From assembly GCF_943193095.1 (NCBI RefSeq), contig NZ_CALPCV010000003.1, positions 62,001 through 126,000 on the forward strand: 64,000 bases of DNA. Reading direction: 5' to 3'. The translations under genes were made by a program, and so were the position numbers. The notes beneath the pieces were generated by a model. It had not been told where the DNA came from. It searched no databases and saw only the letters and a list, made by a program, of their open reading frames with translations. Below, piece after piece: positions 8,875 through 16,985 of this stretch (its first letter is position 1; the number at the start of each line of letters is the position of its first letter). This DNA is from Parasutterella muris (GTDB lineage Bacteria; Pseudomonadota; Gammaproteobacteria; Burkholderiales; Burkholderiaceae_F).

Positions 8875-10035
8875 ATGAAAAGTTTAGAAACTCTTCTCAA
8901 ACAAACTGTTTTTTCGGATGAAGAGATTGTTTATCTTTTAGGCCTGAAAGACGAACAGGACTGCCGGGCGCTTCAGAAAGCCGCATACGAGCGGACAACT
9001 GAACTGATGGGCAGCAACGTCTATTACCGCGGCCTGATAGAAGTATCAAATGTCTGCACTTCGGATTGCCGCTATTGCGGTATTCGCAAAGACAATCATT
9101 CGGTTCCTCGCTTTGAAATGACAAAGGAGGAGATTGTCGGCTGCGCCAAATTTGCGGCTGATCACGGCTACGGCAGCATCTGTCTTCAGGCGGGAGAGAG
9201 AAACGATCCTAAATTTATTGAATTTATCGCGGATGCACTTCGCGCGATACATGCTGAAACGATAAGCGAGCAGCTGCCGAACGGCGTTGGTATAACGCTT
9301 TCTCTTGGAGATCAGACGAAGGAAGTTTACGAATACTGGGCTCAAAGCAGCGGCAACAGAGATAATCTGCGCTATCTGGCCCGCTTTGAAACCTCAAATC
9401 ATGAGCTCTTTGATTTTCTTCATCACACGCCAAAGAAGAAGAACAAGCATCTTGAGCATCGCCTGCAGTGTCTGCAGTGGCTGAGAGAATGCGGCTATCA
9501 GGTTGGCACAGGCGTTATGATCGGGATTCCGGGTCAGACGCTGCATGATCTTTGTGCGGACATTCGTCTTTTTCAAAAAATTGACGCCGACATGATCGGT
9601 ATGGGTCCGTACCTGATGAGTGAAGGGGCGGATCTGAAAGAGATCGGACAGATGGAGGCTAAGCAATTATTTCGTCTGACACTGAACATGATTGCAGTCA
9701 CTCGGCTGGTTCTCGGCAATATCAACATTGCCGCGGCCACTGCGCTTCAGGTTTTTGATCCGGAAGGGCGAGAGAAGGGGATTGAACACGGGGCCAATGT
9801 CATCATGCCGAATTTGACGCCGCTTTGTTATCGAGGTGATTACCAGCTTTACGATAAGAAACCGAATCTTACGGACGATCCTTCATTTTTTGCAGCCGGC
9901 CTGCAGCAGAGAATTGAATCTCGCGGCAGAACTGTTGGATTCAATCAGAGCGGTTCTTCCCGTAAATGGCTTATGCGCAAGGAAGCCGGGCTTCAGCAAA
10001 GTGCTGTAAAACAAATTCCGATTAAAGCGGTTTAG
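8875..10035 (+). CDS. hydE: radical SAM protein of the HydE family
   Basis: HydE is a radical SAM enzyme that, with HydF and HydG, builds the diiron site of [FeFe]-hydrogenase. The [4Fe-4S]/SAM motif is Cys61-x3-Cys65-x2-Cys68 in VSNVCTSDCRYCGIRKDN, the form seen in HydE, and not the CPxDCxYCPQ form of biotin synthase. Further HydE-type segments are SICLQAGE, RFETSNHELF, GTGVMIGIPGQT, MIGMGPYL and the C-terminal region (ATALQVFDPEGREKG, ANVIMPNLTP), which also argues against BioB. Length (386) is slightly above the usual 340-360. It stands alone between pnp and tpiA; no hydF, hydG or [FeFe]-hydrogenase is in the window. PylB is a related family, so HydE-like is the safe call. The ATG has only a weak ribosome-binding site. 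Confidence 0.8.
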   Translation: MKSLETLLKQTVFSDEEIVYLLGLKDEQDCRALQKAAYERTTELMGSNVYYRGLIEVSNVCTSDCRYCGIRKDNHSVPRFEMTKEEIVGCAKFAADHGYGSICLQAGERNDPKFIEFIADALRAIHAETISEQLPNGVGITLSLGDQTKEVYEYWAQSSGNRDNLRYLARFETSNHELFDFLHHTPKKKNKHLEHRLQCLQWLRECGYQVGTGVMIGIPGQTLHDLCADIRLFQKIDADMIGMGPYLMSEGADLKEIGQMEAKQLFRLTLNMIAVTRLVLGNINIAAATALQVFDPEGREKGIEHGANVIMPNLTPLCYRGDYQLYDKKPNLTDDPSFFAAGLQQRIESRGRTVGFNQSGSSRKWLMRKEAGLQQSAVKQIPIKAV

Positions 10036-10091
10036 TTTTTTCCTCGAGTCAACTAAAATAGTCCGATTATTAATCAGTTCGGAGTTCCCGG

Positions 10092-10859
10092 ATGCGCAGA
10101 AATTTGGTTGTAGCGAATTGGAAAATGAACGGTTCCCTTGAAGCGAATCGTAAATGGGTGCAGGAATTTTCAGCTTTTTCTCCGTTAGACACGGAGTTGG
10201 TTGTGTGTTCTCCCTTTGTTTATCTCAATGAACTTCAGCAGAGTTTCCTGACTTCGGCGCTTATGATCAACACGGGTGCTCAGGACTGTTCTGCGCACGA
10301 GAACGGCGCGTTCACCGGTGAAGTCAGCGCCGCGATGCTGAGAGATATCGGATGTCCCTGGGTTATTGTTGGTCATTCCGAGCGTCGTCACGGTCTTGGA
10401 GAAACCAATGAGATCGTTGCGGCCAAGGCAAAGATGGCCGTTCAGTGTGGACTGCGTCCGATTGTCTGTGTTGGCGAAACACTGGAAGAAAGAGAGGCCG
10501 GAAGAACTTCTGACGTTGTTTTGTCTCAGCTTAACGCGGTTCTGGACGTGATCGGCGCTGAAGCTTTAGCTTCGGGTGCGCTCGCTTATGAACCTGTTTG
10601 GGCGATCGGTACTGGTAAAACCGCGACACCTCAGCAAGCTGAAGTTGTGCACGCTGCGCTCAGGGATAGTGTAGAATCGCGTGATCCGCGTGCCGCGGAA
10701 GCGCTGCGTATTTTATACGGCGGTTCCGTAAAGCCTTCGAACGCGAAAGAACTGTTCGCGTGCAATGATATTGACGGAGGCTTAATTGGCGGGGCTTCGC
10801 TGAAAGCCAATGAATTTTACGAAATAGCTCAGGCCGCTTGCGGTTCTGACATTATTTAA
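10092..10859 (+). CDS. tpiA: triosephosphate isomerase
   Basis: TpiA interconverts dihydroxyacetone phosphate and glyceraldehyde 3-phosphate in glycolysis. All catalytic elements are visible: Lys11 in NWKMNG, His95 in VGHSERR, Glu167 in AYEPVWAIGTGK with the mobile loop, and the phosphate-binding ILYGGSV and GGLIGGASL segments. The length of 255 residues is typical. The start has GGAG nearby. secG follows after 13 bases, a very common bacterial arrangement. Confidence 0.97.
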   Translation: MRRNLVVANWKMNGSLEANRKWVQEFSAFSPLDTELVVCSPFVYLNELQQSFLTSALMINTGAQDCSAHENGAFTGEVSAAMLRDIGCPWVIVGHSERRHGLGETNEIVAAKAKMAVQCGLRPIVCVGETLEEREAGRTSDVVLSQLNAVLDVIGAEALASGALAYEPVWAIGTGKTATPQQAEVVHAALRDSVESRDPRAAEALRILYGGSVKPSNAKELFACNDIDGGLIGGASLKANEFYEIAQAACGSDII

Positions 10860-10872
10860 ACGGAAACTTATT

Positions 10873-11241
10873 ATGCAATTATTGATTACGATCGCTGTAG
10901 TGCTGCAGGTAATGTCTGCTTTAGCGATTATCGTGCTGGTTCTTCTTCAGCATGGCAAAGGTGCCGACATGGGTGCGGCGTTTGGCGGCGGCGCTTCCGG
11001 TTCTTTATTCGGTGCGACCGGCAGTGCAAACTTTTTATCTCGCTCGACTGCGATTGCCTCGACAATTTTCTTCTGCGCGACACTGGCTTTAACTTTCGGC
11101 GGTCAGACTGTCCGCAAAGCGCCTGCAGCCGGCGGTGTTCTGAGCACAGTGGTTGAACAGAAAGCTCCTGTTACAACTCCGGCAACGGAAAAGAGCAGTG
11201 AACCCACTAATGCTCCTGCAAAAAATCAAATTCCGCAGTAG
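10873..11241 (+). CDS. secG: protein translocase subunit SecG
   Basis: SecG is the small membrane subunit of the SecYEG translocon. Two hydrophobic helices (about residues 3-23 and 52-73) flank the conserved cytoplasmic loop QHGKGADMGAAFGGGASGSLFGATGSANFLSR. The C-terminal 40 residues are Pro/Thr/Ala-rich and variable in the family. It is 13 bases downstream of tpiA and 46 bases upstream of a tRNA-Leu, the same neighbourhood as in many gammaproteobacteria and betaproteobacteria. Confidence 0.95.
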   Translation: MQLLITIAVVLQVMSALAIIVLVLLQHGKGADMGAAFGGGASGSLFGATGSANFLSRSTAIASTIFFCATLALTFGGQTVRKAPAAGGVLSTVVEQKAPVTTPATEKSSEPTNAPAKNQIPQ

Positions 11242-11287
11242 AATATCGATCTTTCGGAGCTGATGGAGATCAGATTCGATAAATAAA

Positions 11288-11372
11288 GCCTTCGTGGTGA
11301 AATTGGTAGACACGCCATCTTGAGGGGGTGGTGACGAAAGTCGTATGAGTTCGAGTCTCATCGAAGGCACCA
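11288..11372 (+). tRNA. tRNA-Leu (GAG), copy 1
   Basis: The gene folds as a class II tRNA with acceptor GCCTTCG/CGAAGGC, a long variable arm, anticodon GAG, a T-loop TTCGAGT and encoded CCA. It follows secG and may be read from the tpiA-secG transcript. It is identical base for base to two further copies at 12014 and 12907. Confidence 0.96.
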
Positions 11373-11381
11373 AAATTCTAA

Positions 11382-11422
11382 AAGTCCGTAAATTTAGTTT
11401 TACGGGCTTTTTATTTTTTTCA
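11382..11422 (+). terminator. terminator after tRNA-Leu copy 1
   Basis: AAGTCCGTAAA and TTTACGGGCTT pair with one G-U and are followed by a long T-rich run. Confidence 0.75.
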
Positions 11423-11930
11423 TCGAAACATCACGAAGGACCTAATCGGCTTAAGGCGATTCTCTGAACACGAAGAATCTCATGAGACGAGATTGATTTG
11501 ATGAGTTTGTAAAGTTCTGCCTTGTGCGAACTGTGATTTTTGAATTGTGTCATCGGAAGCATCGGCAGTTCTTTTTATGTCGTCAGATCGAAGAGAAAGA
11601 ACTTGAGATCGTCATTGACCGGACCGGACGGAGAAATATACAAGATCGGATTCTCGGTATTTCATTTCATCCGGTGTGTCTTTAATCAACGACTGTAATT
11701 CATCCGATCGGGAGGCATGCTGGCAGCAACTCTGCCGCGAATTTAGATATCCGGGCTAAAGCAGCTGACGGAAACAGTGGCTCATCTCATATCCAGACTA
11801 AATAAACGCGACACTCTATTAGGTAATGAGCGGATACATTTGTGAATTTGAGAAACAGACAGGTCTTCTACGGATATCGCTTTTGCTGCCGGAAAAAAAA
11901 TTGTATAAGAAATGACGGTGGGTAATACAG
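11423..11930. other. gene-poor spacer between tRNA-Leu copies 1 and 2
   Basis: There is no ORF of convincing coding quality on either strand. The base composition is not especially AT-rich and short protein-like stretches occur in several frames, so this may be decayed coding sequence. I could not identify a family. Confidence 0.35.
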
Positions 11931-11935
11931 CAACA

Positions 11936-11963
11936 TACACAAGAATATTTTTTTGTGTATAAT
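11936..11963 (+). promoter_or_regulatory. promoter of tRNA-Leu copy 2, with embedded inverted repeat
   Basis: TACACA (11936-11941) and TATAAT (11958-11963) are 16 bp apart. The interval also reads as an inverted repeat TACACAA-N-TTGTGTA spanning the -35 to the start of the -10. The same arrangement, with the same spacer length, stands before copy 3 on the other strand. Confidence 0.6.
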
Positions 11964-12013
11964 GCCACCATTCTCTGATGCTTTAGGGCTTCAGACTGAA
12001 TGAATATAGGTGC

Positions 12014-12098
12014 GCCTTCGTGGTGAAATTGGTAGACACGCCATCTTGAGGGGGTGGTGACGAAAGTCGTATGAGTTCGAGTCTCATCGAAGGCACCA
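12014..12098 (+). tRNA. tRNA-Leu (GAG), copy 2
   Basis: It is identical over 85 bases to copy 1, including the encoded CCA, and has its own promoter and terminator. Class II fold with GAG anticodon. Confidence 0.96.
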
Positions 12099-12118
12099 AT
12101 AAAATCTAAGCGAAACTG

Positions 12119-12140
12119 GCCTGTGTTTACGGGCTTTTTG
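12119..12140 (+). terminator. terminator after tRNA-Leu copy 2
   Basis: GCCTG (12119-12123) pairs with CGGGC (12130-12134) with one G-U, then TTTTT. Confidence 0.6.
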
Positions 12141-12870
12141 TTATCCGATTTCGCTTATCAAAATCTATATTTCCCCTACATATCCTAGCGACCTGTAATT
12201 CCATCCTTGGAACTTTTGCGTCTGCAACAATTTGTCTTTGACGGTAAGAAATTTCTTGTCCGGCGTATTGAATCCTTATCTGGAAATTTTGCCTTGAACT
12301 TCTTCGCTTAATCGTTGACTGTTTTTTCCCGAATGTCTTGTCGGATAAAGGATATTCATTGCAAGTTTGATGCCCTCCGGATATTCAATTGACTGATTAA
12401 CGTCGGGCTGTATTCGGTTCTACCTAAGCATTCCTAAGGAGTTCGCACAAGAGTAATTTTGGTGACGACGATGGATAGGTAACAATGCAGCTTGTATATT
12501 CATCTTGCAAGTGCCTTAGGTTTTAGCTGCCGCATCTGGCCCTATAGTCTTAGAGGCTTTTGCAGCGGGAGTCTTTGCCGATAAAGATTCGCGTAGATAT
12601 CAGCTCCCGCGATACGATTGCCGGATAAATAAGGAAGCTACCCTTACCAGTTTGTTTTTACAATGAATGGTGCTGATATAGCCGATGCCATCACCAAGAA
12701 TAGAATCCATTTCTGACCAACCGAGAGCGTTCTTCCGAACATGTCAGTGAATCTAAATTAGATCGTTAGTGTGACTCAGGTCAGGGGTTGCCGAAGCTCT
12801 CGTTTAGAAATCTGTTGGCTTTTGCACGTAGATCGGATTTTTTTACGCGACGCCTGTCTGAAAAGAGATC
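12141..12870. other. gene-poor spacer between tRNA-Leu copies 2 and 3
   Basis: There is no intact gene. Several interrupted reading frames give protein-like fragments, but none can be assigned. The sequence probably contains decayed genes. Confidence 0.35.
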
Positions 12871-12894
12871 GGCCTGTGTTAAATCACACAGGCC
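12871..12894 (-). terminator. hairpin after tRNA-Leu copy 3
   Basis: GGCCTGTGT (12871-12879) and ACACAGGCC (12886-12894) form a perfect nine-pair stem just beyond the 3' end of the minus-strand tRNA. The T tract on the minus strand is weak (GATCTCTTTT). Confidence 0.6.
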
Positions 12895-12906
12895 AACCAA
12901 GAATTC

Positions 12907-12991
12907 TGGTGCCTTCGATGAGACTCGAACTCATACGACTTTCGTCACCACCCCCTCAAGATGGCGTGTCTACCAATTTCACCACGAAGGC
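12907..12991 (-). tRNA. tRNA-Leu (GAG), copy 3
   Basis: It is identical to copies 1 and 2 but inverted. It has its own promoter at 13042-13069 and terminator hairpin at 12871. Confidence 0.96.
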
Positions 12992-13041
12992 ATTCTTTCA
13001 ATTCATCAGGTCTTGAAGGCCTAAATCATCGAAGAGACGCC

Positions 13042-13069
13042 ATTATACACAAGAAATTATTTTTGTGTA
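13042..13069 (-). promoter_or_regulatory. promoter of tRNA-Leu copy 3, with embedded inverted repeat
   Basis: Read on the minus strand, TACACA and TATAAT are 16 bp apart, with the flanking TACACAA/TTGTGTA inverted repeat as before copy 2. Confidence 0.6.
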
Positions 13070-13359
13070 GTCGCAAAAATAAAGTCGCTAAAAAAATCTA
13101 AAACAATGAAAAGGACCGTCGCATTCAGGCTGAAAGATTACGCCTTGTCTAAATATCGGAATTATTGTCAGACGAAACTCTAGGCATTCCCGACAGTGAA
13201 CTTGTGGAATTTAAAGACGCCTAAATATAAAATTAGGTAGTAGATGTTTGTCTGTAACTATTTCATTTCAGAACGAATGAAAGAAGAATAGACAAGAATT
13301 TTTAAGTCCGAACGCATAACATCAACCATGGTCCCTAATTGAAAAAATAGGAGTAATGA

Positions 13360-14412
13360 ATGCAGGACAGCAAAGAAATATCAAGGAGAGCTATCTTGAA
13401 ATCTGCAATCGTCGCAGGAGCGGCAGCCGCTCCCTGTTTGTCAGCTGAGGCGGTAGCACAGGAAAAAGTCGTAGTCGGAACTGTTAAAACTCCGGTCATT
13501 GGTTCAAAACGTGTCGAACCCGGTAAATTTACCGGTTCCTGCGCGAAGGTATATTTTTCACCGGTCATCAGCTCCGAGATGCTGATCAAACTCTATAACT
13601 TAGTGAATGAAGGCATTTACGGCAAAGTCGCAATTAAACTTCATACCGGTGAAAAACACGGCCCCAACATCATTCCCCGCGATCTGGTTAAAGCGCTCCA
13701 GGCGACCATTCCCAACAGCGTTATTGTTGAAACCAACACTCTTTATGAGGGCGACCGATTCACTACTGCCGGACATCGCGAGGCTCTGAAGGTCAACGGT
13801 TGGGACTTTTGTCCGGTTGACATCATGGATGAGCATGGATACGTCAACCTTCCGGTTGACAATGCATTCCATCTGAAAGAAGTAGCAATGGGTAAGAACA
13901 TTGTTAATTACGATTCAATGCTCGTTCTCACGCACTTTAAAGGTCATGCAATGGGCGGCTTCGGCGGTTCTATGAAGAACATCGCTATCGGATGCGCATC
14001 CGGCCAGGAAGGCAAGAGACAGGTTCACGGTGTTTCGGGAGAGCCGCCCGCAGATTGGAATGCCTGGCCTGCCAAAGAAGTTTTGATGGAAAATATGGCT
14101 GACTCTGCCAAAGCCGTAATCGATCATTTCGGTAAGCGCATTACTTACATCAATGTCCTTCGCAATATGTCCGTTGACTGTGACTGTGCCGGAGTCCATG
14201 CTGCAAAGCCGACGATTAAGAATATCGGTATTCTGGCTTCGACAGATCTTTTAGCGATTGATCAGGCTTCAGTCGACCTTGTCTACGGTCAGACTGCAGA
14301 TAATCATGATCTTGTCGAGAGAATTGAAACCAGACATGGTTTGCGTCAGCTGTCTGCAATGGCTGAACATCATATGGGCAATACACAGTACGAACTTATT
14401 GAGGTGAAGTAA
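13360..14412 (+). CDS. Tat-exported DUF362 family protein
   Basis: The 350-residue protein begins with a twin-arginine signal (SRRAILKS, residues 8-15, then an Ala-rich hydrophobic stretch to about 30), so it is probably folded with a cofactor before export. The mature part matches DUF362: VAIKLHTGEKHGPNIIPRDLV, ETNTLYEGDRF, the LTHFKGHAMGGFGGSMKNIAIGCAS core and the end segment DCDCAGVHAAKPTIKNIGILAS with DLLAIDQASVDLVY. Some DUF362 proteins carry an added ferredoxin domain; none is present here, and the CDC motif is the main cysteine cluster. Function is unknown. AGGAG six bases upstream fixes the start. Monocistronic. Confidence 0.8.
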   Translation: MQDSKEISRRAILKSAIVAGAAAAPCLSAEAVAQEKVVVGTVKTPVIGSKRVEPGKFTGSCAKVYFSPVISSEMLIKLYNLVNEGIYGKVAIKLHTGEKHGPNIIPRDLVKALQATIPNSVIVETNTLYEGDRFTTAGHREALKVNGWDFCPVDIMDEHGYVNLPVDNAFHLKEVAMGKNIVNYDSMLVLTHFKGHAMGGFGGSMKNIAIGCASGQEGKRQVHGVSGEPPADWNAWPAKEVLMENMADSAKAVIDHFGKRITYINVLRNMSVDCDCAGVHAAKPTIKNIGILASTDLLAIDQASVDLVYGQTADNHDLVERIETRHGLRQLSAMAEHHMGNTQYELIEVK

Positions 14413-14695
14413 TCACACTTCGGAAAGAAATTCGGGTCACTCATAAAATTCTCTAAGTGGCTCGATCGAGTTCTCTCAGGCCGGATAACCTCCGGCCATA
14501 TTTTTAAGCAGTCCTCCTCCGCAGAATCGGCAGCAAAGCAAAACCCGAAACATACTCTGTCGACGCATCGGTAACCGCATCAATTTTAATTTTCATTTAC
14601 ACATGTAACCTCGAAATTTACACGTATTGGTTAAAACCCGTATATAAATATAAATGAATCACGAAATTAAGTGATGATACTAAGTGAGGTTTATT

Positions 14696-15025
14696 ATGAA
14701 ATTAGTTCAGGCTGCAATTCTCAGTTCGATAGCTGCTTTTGCTTTTACAGTCAATGCAGCTGAAATAACAGCGCCTTCTGTCGATGCTGCCGATACTGTG
14801 ACCAAGACCACCACCACGACGACATCAGCCAATGCCGGCGGAAGCATCACCGAAACTGTCGAAACCATTAAGGGAGACGCATCCGCAATTAAGCAGCACG
14901 TAAAGGACGGCAGCTATACGGAACTTCCTACAGATAAACAGAAACTTGGTCAGGACGTAGATAATGCCAAGAGTCAGTTAAAGAATAGTTTCTCTTTTGG
15001 CAGCGGAGATTCATCAGTTAAGTAG
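14696..15025 (+). CDS. small exported protein, unknown function
   Basis: This 109-residue protein has a Sec signal peptide (MKLVQAAILSSIAAFAFTVNA, cleavage near 21), a Thr-rich low-complexity segment (TVTKTTTTTTS), then a charged helical C-terminal half. I do not recognise a family. The start at ATG 14696 is preferred over an in-frame GTG at 14684, because GTGAGG is spaced six bases before the ATG. A strong terminator follows, so it is a single-gene unit. Small periplasmic proteins of this kind often respond to envelope stress, but nothing here proves it. Confidence 0.65.
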   Translation: MKLVQAAILSSIAAFAFTVNAAEITAPSVDAADTVTKTTTTTTSANAGGSITETVETIKGDASAIKQHVKDGSYTELPTDKQKLGQDVDNAKSQLKNSFSFGSGDSSVK

Positions 15026-15058
15026 TCGAGAAGTTAGATCTTCACACTGCATGGGGTG

Positions 15059-15083
15059 GGGCGGTCCTTTTGGCCGCCCTTTT
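15059..15083 (+). terminator. intrinsic terminator
   Basis: GGGCGG (15059-15064) and CCGCCC (15074-15079) followed by TTTTG, 33 bases after the small exported protein. Confidence 0.8.
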
Positions 15084-15243
15084 GTATGGGTGTTATTGGT
15101 AGCGGTTAACCGAAATCCGTCCAACAGGTTGTAGAGTCCTTTTTTGACCGATCAGAGGATAGAAAAAATCGAGAGAATGCTCAATTTCTTTTTAGCCTTT
15201 TTATTTCAGCATCTGTTTCGGCGAGGCTTTATAGTCGAGATCC

Positions 15244-15271
15244 AAAAAAGCCGGACAGAGAGTCCGGCTTT
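15244..15271 (-). terminator. intrinsic terminator of the thioredoxin-fold gene
   Basis: AAAGCCGGAC and GTCCGGCTTT (15247-15256, 15262-15271) form a perfect ten-pair stem. On the minus strand it is followed by T residues. Confidence 0.85.
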
Positions 15272-15290
15272 CAGGTAAAGAATCAGATTC

Positions 15291-15884
15291 TTAATTCAGT
15301 TCAAAAACCTTGCGAAGCTCTTCCGTAGTCAGGTTTTCATCGAAGGGGACGTACTCGCCCTTGCTATTTTTGAAAACACCGTAGGGAACCGCTCTGCAGC
15401 CAGCGCGTCTGTGAAGTTTGGTGTTTGTCCAGACTTTGTCTCTTAACTCTACCGGAAGTTTGGAAATGTCGTAGCGAATACCTCTGAAATCCGGATCCTT
15501 AAAGTGTTCATGCTGCCGCTCAAATACTTCATAGGGCTTATCAGCCATAAGGATCGTAGTACCCTGAGGCTCGGAATGGATGTTCATGAAGGAGATCGGG
15601 TAGAAATTCACCTGAACGTCCTTCAGAAGCGGCTGGAGACGCTGTAAGAGACGCATGCAGTCCGGGCACTGGGTGTCGAACGCCACCACGGCGACAGGAG
15701 CACCTTCTTTATGAGGAAAACTAAATCCTGTGCCGTCCTTGAGAAAAGAGTTGTACATCTTTTCTCCGTTCCAAATCGGCGGGATGGATGCGGGAGAAGC
15801 CGAAGCGGTCTTCACTCCTGCGGTCATTGCGGCAGCCGCAGACGCAAAAGCGAAAAGAGTGCGTCTGGAAAATTTAGCATTCAT
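15291..15884 (-). CDS. exported thioredoxin-fold protein (Dsb-like, CPDC)
   Basis: The 197-residue product has a signal with a twin-arginine pair (FSRRTLFAFASAAAAMTAG), so export may be by Tat or Sec. It then has a thioredoxin-like fold with the active site C73-P-D-C76 in VVAFDTQCPDCMRL and a cis-proline region in CRAVPYGVF. This suits a periplasmic thiol-disulfide oxidoreductase distantly like DsbC/DsbG without their dimerisation domain. Substrates are unknown. It is divergent from fdhE, which may be coincidence, though both would serve export of redox enzymes. AAGGACACC precedes the ATG. Confidence 0.65.
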   Translation of the reverse strand: MNAKFSRRTLFAFASAAAAMTAGVKTASASPASIPPIWNGEKMYNSFLKDGTGFSFPHKEGAPVAVVAFDTQCPDCMRLLQRLQPLLKDVQVNFYPISFMNIHSEPQGTTILMADKPYEVFERQHEHFKDPDFRGIRYDISKLPVELRDKVWTNTKLHRRAGCRAVPYGVFKNSKGEYVPFDENLTTEELRKVFELN

Positions 15885-16038
15885 TATGGTGTCCTTGAAA
15901 AAAAATAGCGGTGATAAAAAGAATAATAATTTTGAAATATTTTTAAACGCTTAAGTTGGAGCGTTTTGTCCGGTCTGAGTATAGTTATGTCTGAAAATCT
16001 TATATGCGCCATGGGGCAGAGAAATTTTAGGAAAAGAT

Positions 16039-16935
16039 ATGACGGAAAGTTTGAGAGAAAAGGCGATTGAAGGTTACCTGGACAGAGACGACGGTGTGGA
16101 CTGGATGGGACTCATGACATATGCGAACAGCATGTTTGACGTGAGAGACAGCATCAAGCCGAATCTGCCGGCCTTCAAGTTTGACGGAGAAGAAGCAAGA
16201 AGACTCTTTAATGAGCATTCCGCATATCTGAAAGCACATCCTCTGATCATTGACCCGAAAGACTTCCGTGACAACTGCCGTCTGCTTCAGAAGCGTTTTA
16301 TTGAAACCGGTGCCATCAATGAACCGCACCAGATCGAAATGCTGAATACTCTTGACTGGGACAAACTCTCTGATGAGGCGATCGCATTAGCCGGTAAAGA
16401 TCCGTCGGAATTGTTTGAACGAGCTTCTTCCGATCTAGGTATCGACGCGGAAGATGGTGAAAGCCAAAGCGTTCTTGCAGGCCTGTTTATCAATATTATC
16501 CGCGCTTATCTGAAACCTGTCGGAGAAGCGATGACAGACGCACTCACAAGACTTGATGAAGTTGCTGTGCGCGATAAACCGCTTCTTTGTCCGACATGCG
16601 GTTCTGTTCCTGCGATTTCTTCTGTCAGTGAGGTTGCGGGAACTCAGTCTAACGAGCGCAAACTTTTCTGTTCCTGCTGCGGCACGGTTTGGCCGTTTGA
16701 ACGTGTTCGCTGCGCCTACTGCGGCAATACCAACAGCAACAAACTGAAGTATTTCTATGCCGATGAAGACCCCGCTCATCGTCTGCACGCCTGCAAAGAG
16801 TGCGGCGGCGTGATGCCTACCGTATTCCAGAACGTCCTGAAGGGCGAGCTCGATTACGATATTGAGCTGGTAGCAATGGGCGTAGTTCAGAATCTGTATG
16901 AGGATCAGATCAAAGATCAGGATACAGAAGCCTAA
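16039..16935 (+). CDS. fdhE: formate dehydrogenase accessory protein FdhE
   Basis: FdhE is a cytoplasmic rubredoxin-like chaperone needed for Tat-exported selenocysteine or molybdenum formate dehydrogenases. The 298-residue protein has the family layout: a helical N-terminal half, then four Cys-x2-Cys pairs that bind iron (C184/C187, C211/C214, C225/C228, C252/C255), with CPTCGSVP, CSCCGTVWPF, RCAYCGN and CKECGGV. AGGAAAAG precedes the start. No formate dehydrogenase gene is in the window, so the client is encoded elsewhere. Confidence 0.93.
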   Translation: MTESLREKAIEGYLDRDDGVDWMGLMTYANSMFDVRDSIKPNLPAFKFDGEEARRLFNEHSAYLKAHPLIIDPKDFRDNCRLLQKRFIETGAINEPHQIEMLNTLDWDKLSDEAIALAGKDPSELFERASSDLGIDAEDGESQSVLAGLFINIIRAYLKPVGEAMTDALTRLDEVAVRDKPLLCPTCGSVPAISSVSEVAGTQSNERKLFCSCCGTVWPFERVRCAYCGNTNSNKLKYFYADEDPAHRLHACKECGGVMPTVFQNVLKGELDYDIELVAMGVVQNLYEDQIKDQDTEA

Positions 16936-16957
16936 TCACCAAGGTAGAGCATTATCG

Positions 16958-16985
16958 GCCTCGAGGAAATTCGAGGCTTATTTAT
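16958..16985 (+). terminator. intrinsic terminator after fdhE
   Basis: GCCTCGA and TCGAGGC (16958-16964, 16971-16977) followed by TTATTTATTTTT. It overlaps the 3' end of convergent mtgA. Confidence 0.75.

Noticed and set aside
8875..10035. Annotation of this gene as biotin synthase (bioB)
   Set aside because: The radical SAM cysteine motif context and C-terminal segments match HydE-type proteins; the BioB CPxDCxYCPQ motif and its conserved 2Fe-2S ligands are missing.
11288..12991. The repeated 85-base units as a CRISPR-like or other repeat array
   Set aside because: They are complete tRNA genes with long unrelated spacers, one of them inverted. No CRISPR array was seen anywhere in the window.
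12771..13024. Short ORFs running through tRNA-Leu copy 3 (and similar peptides at copy 1)
   Set aside because: Their sequence is the translated tRNA gene; identical peptides arise at each tRNA copy.
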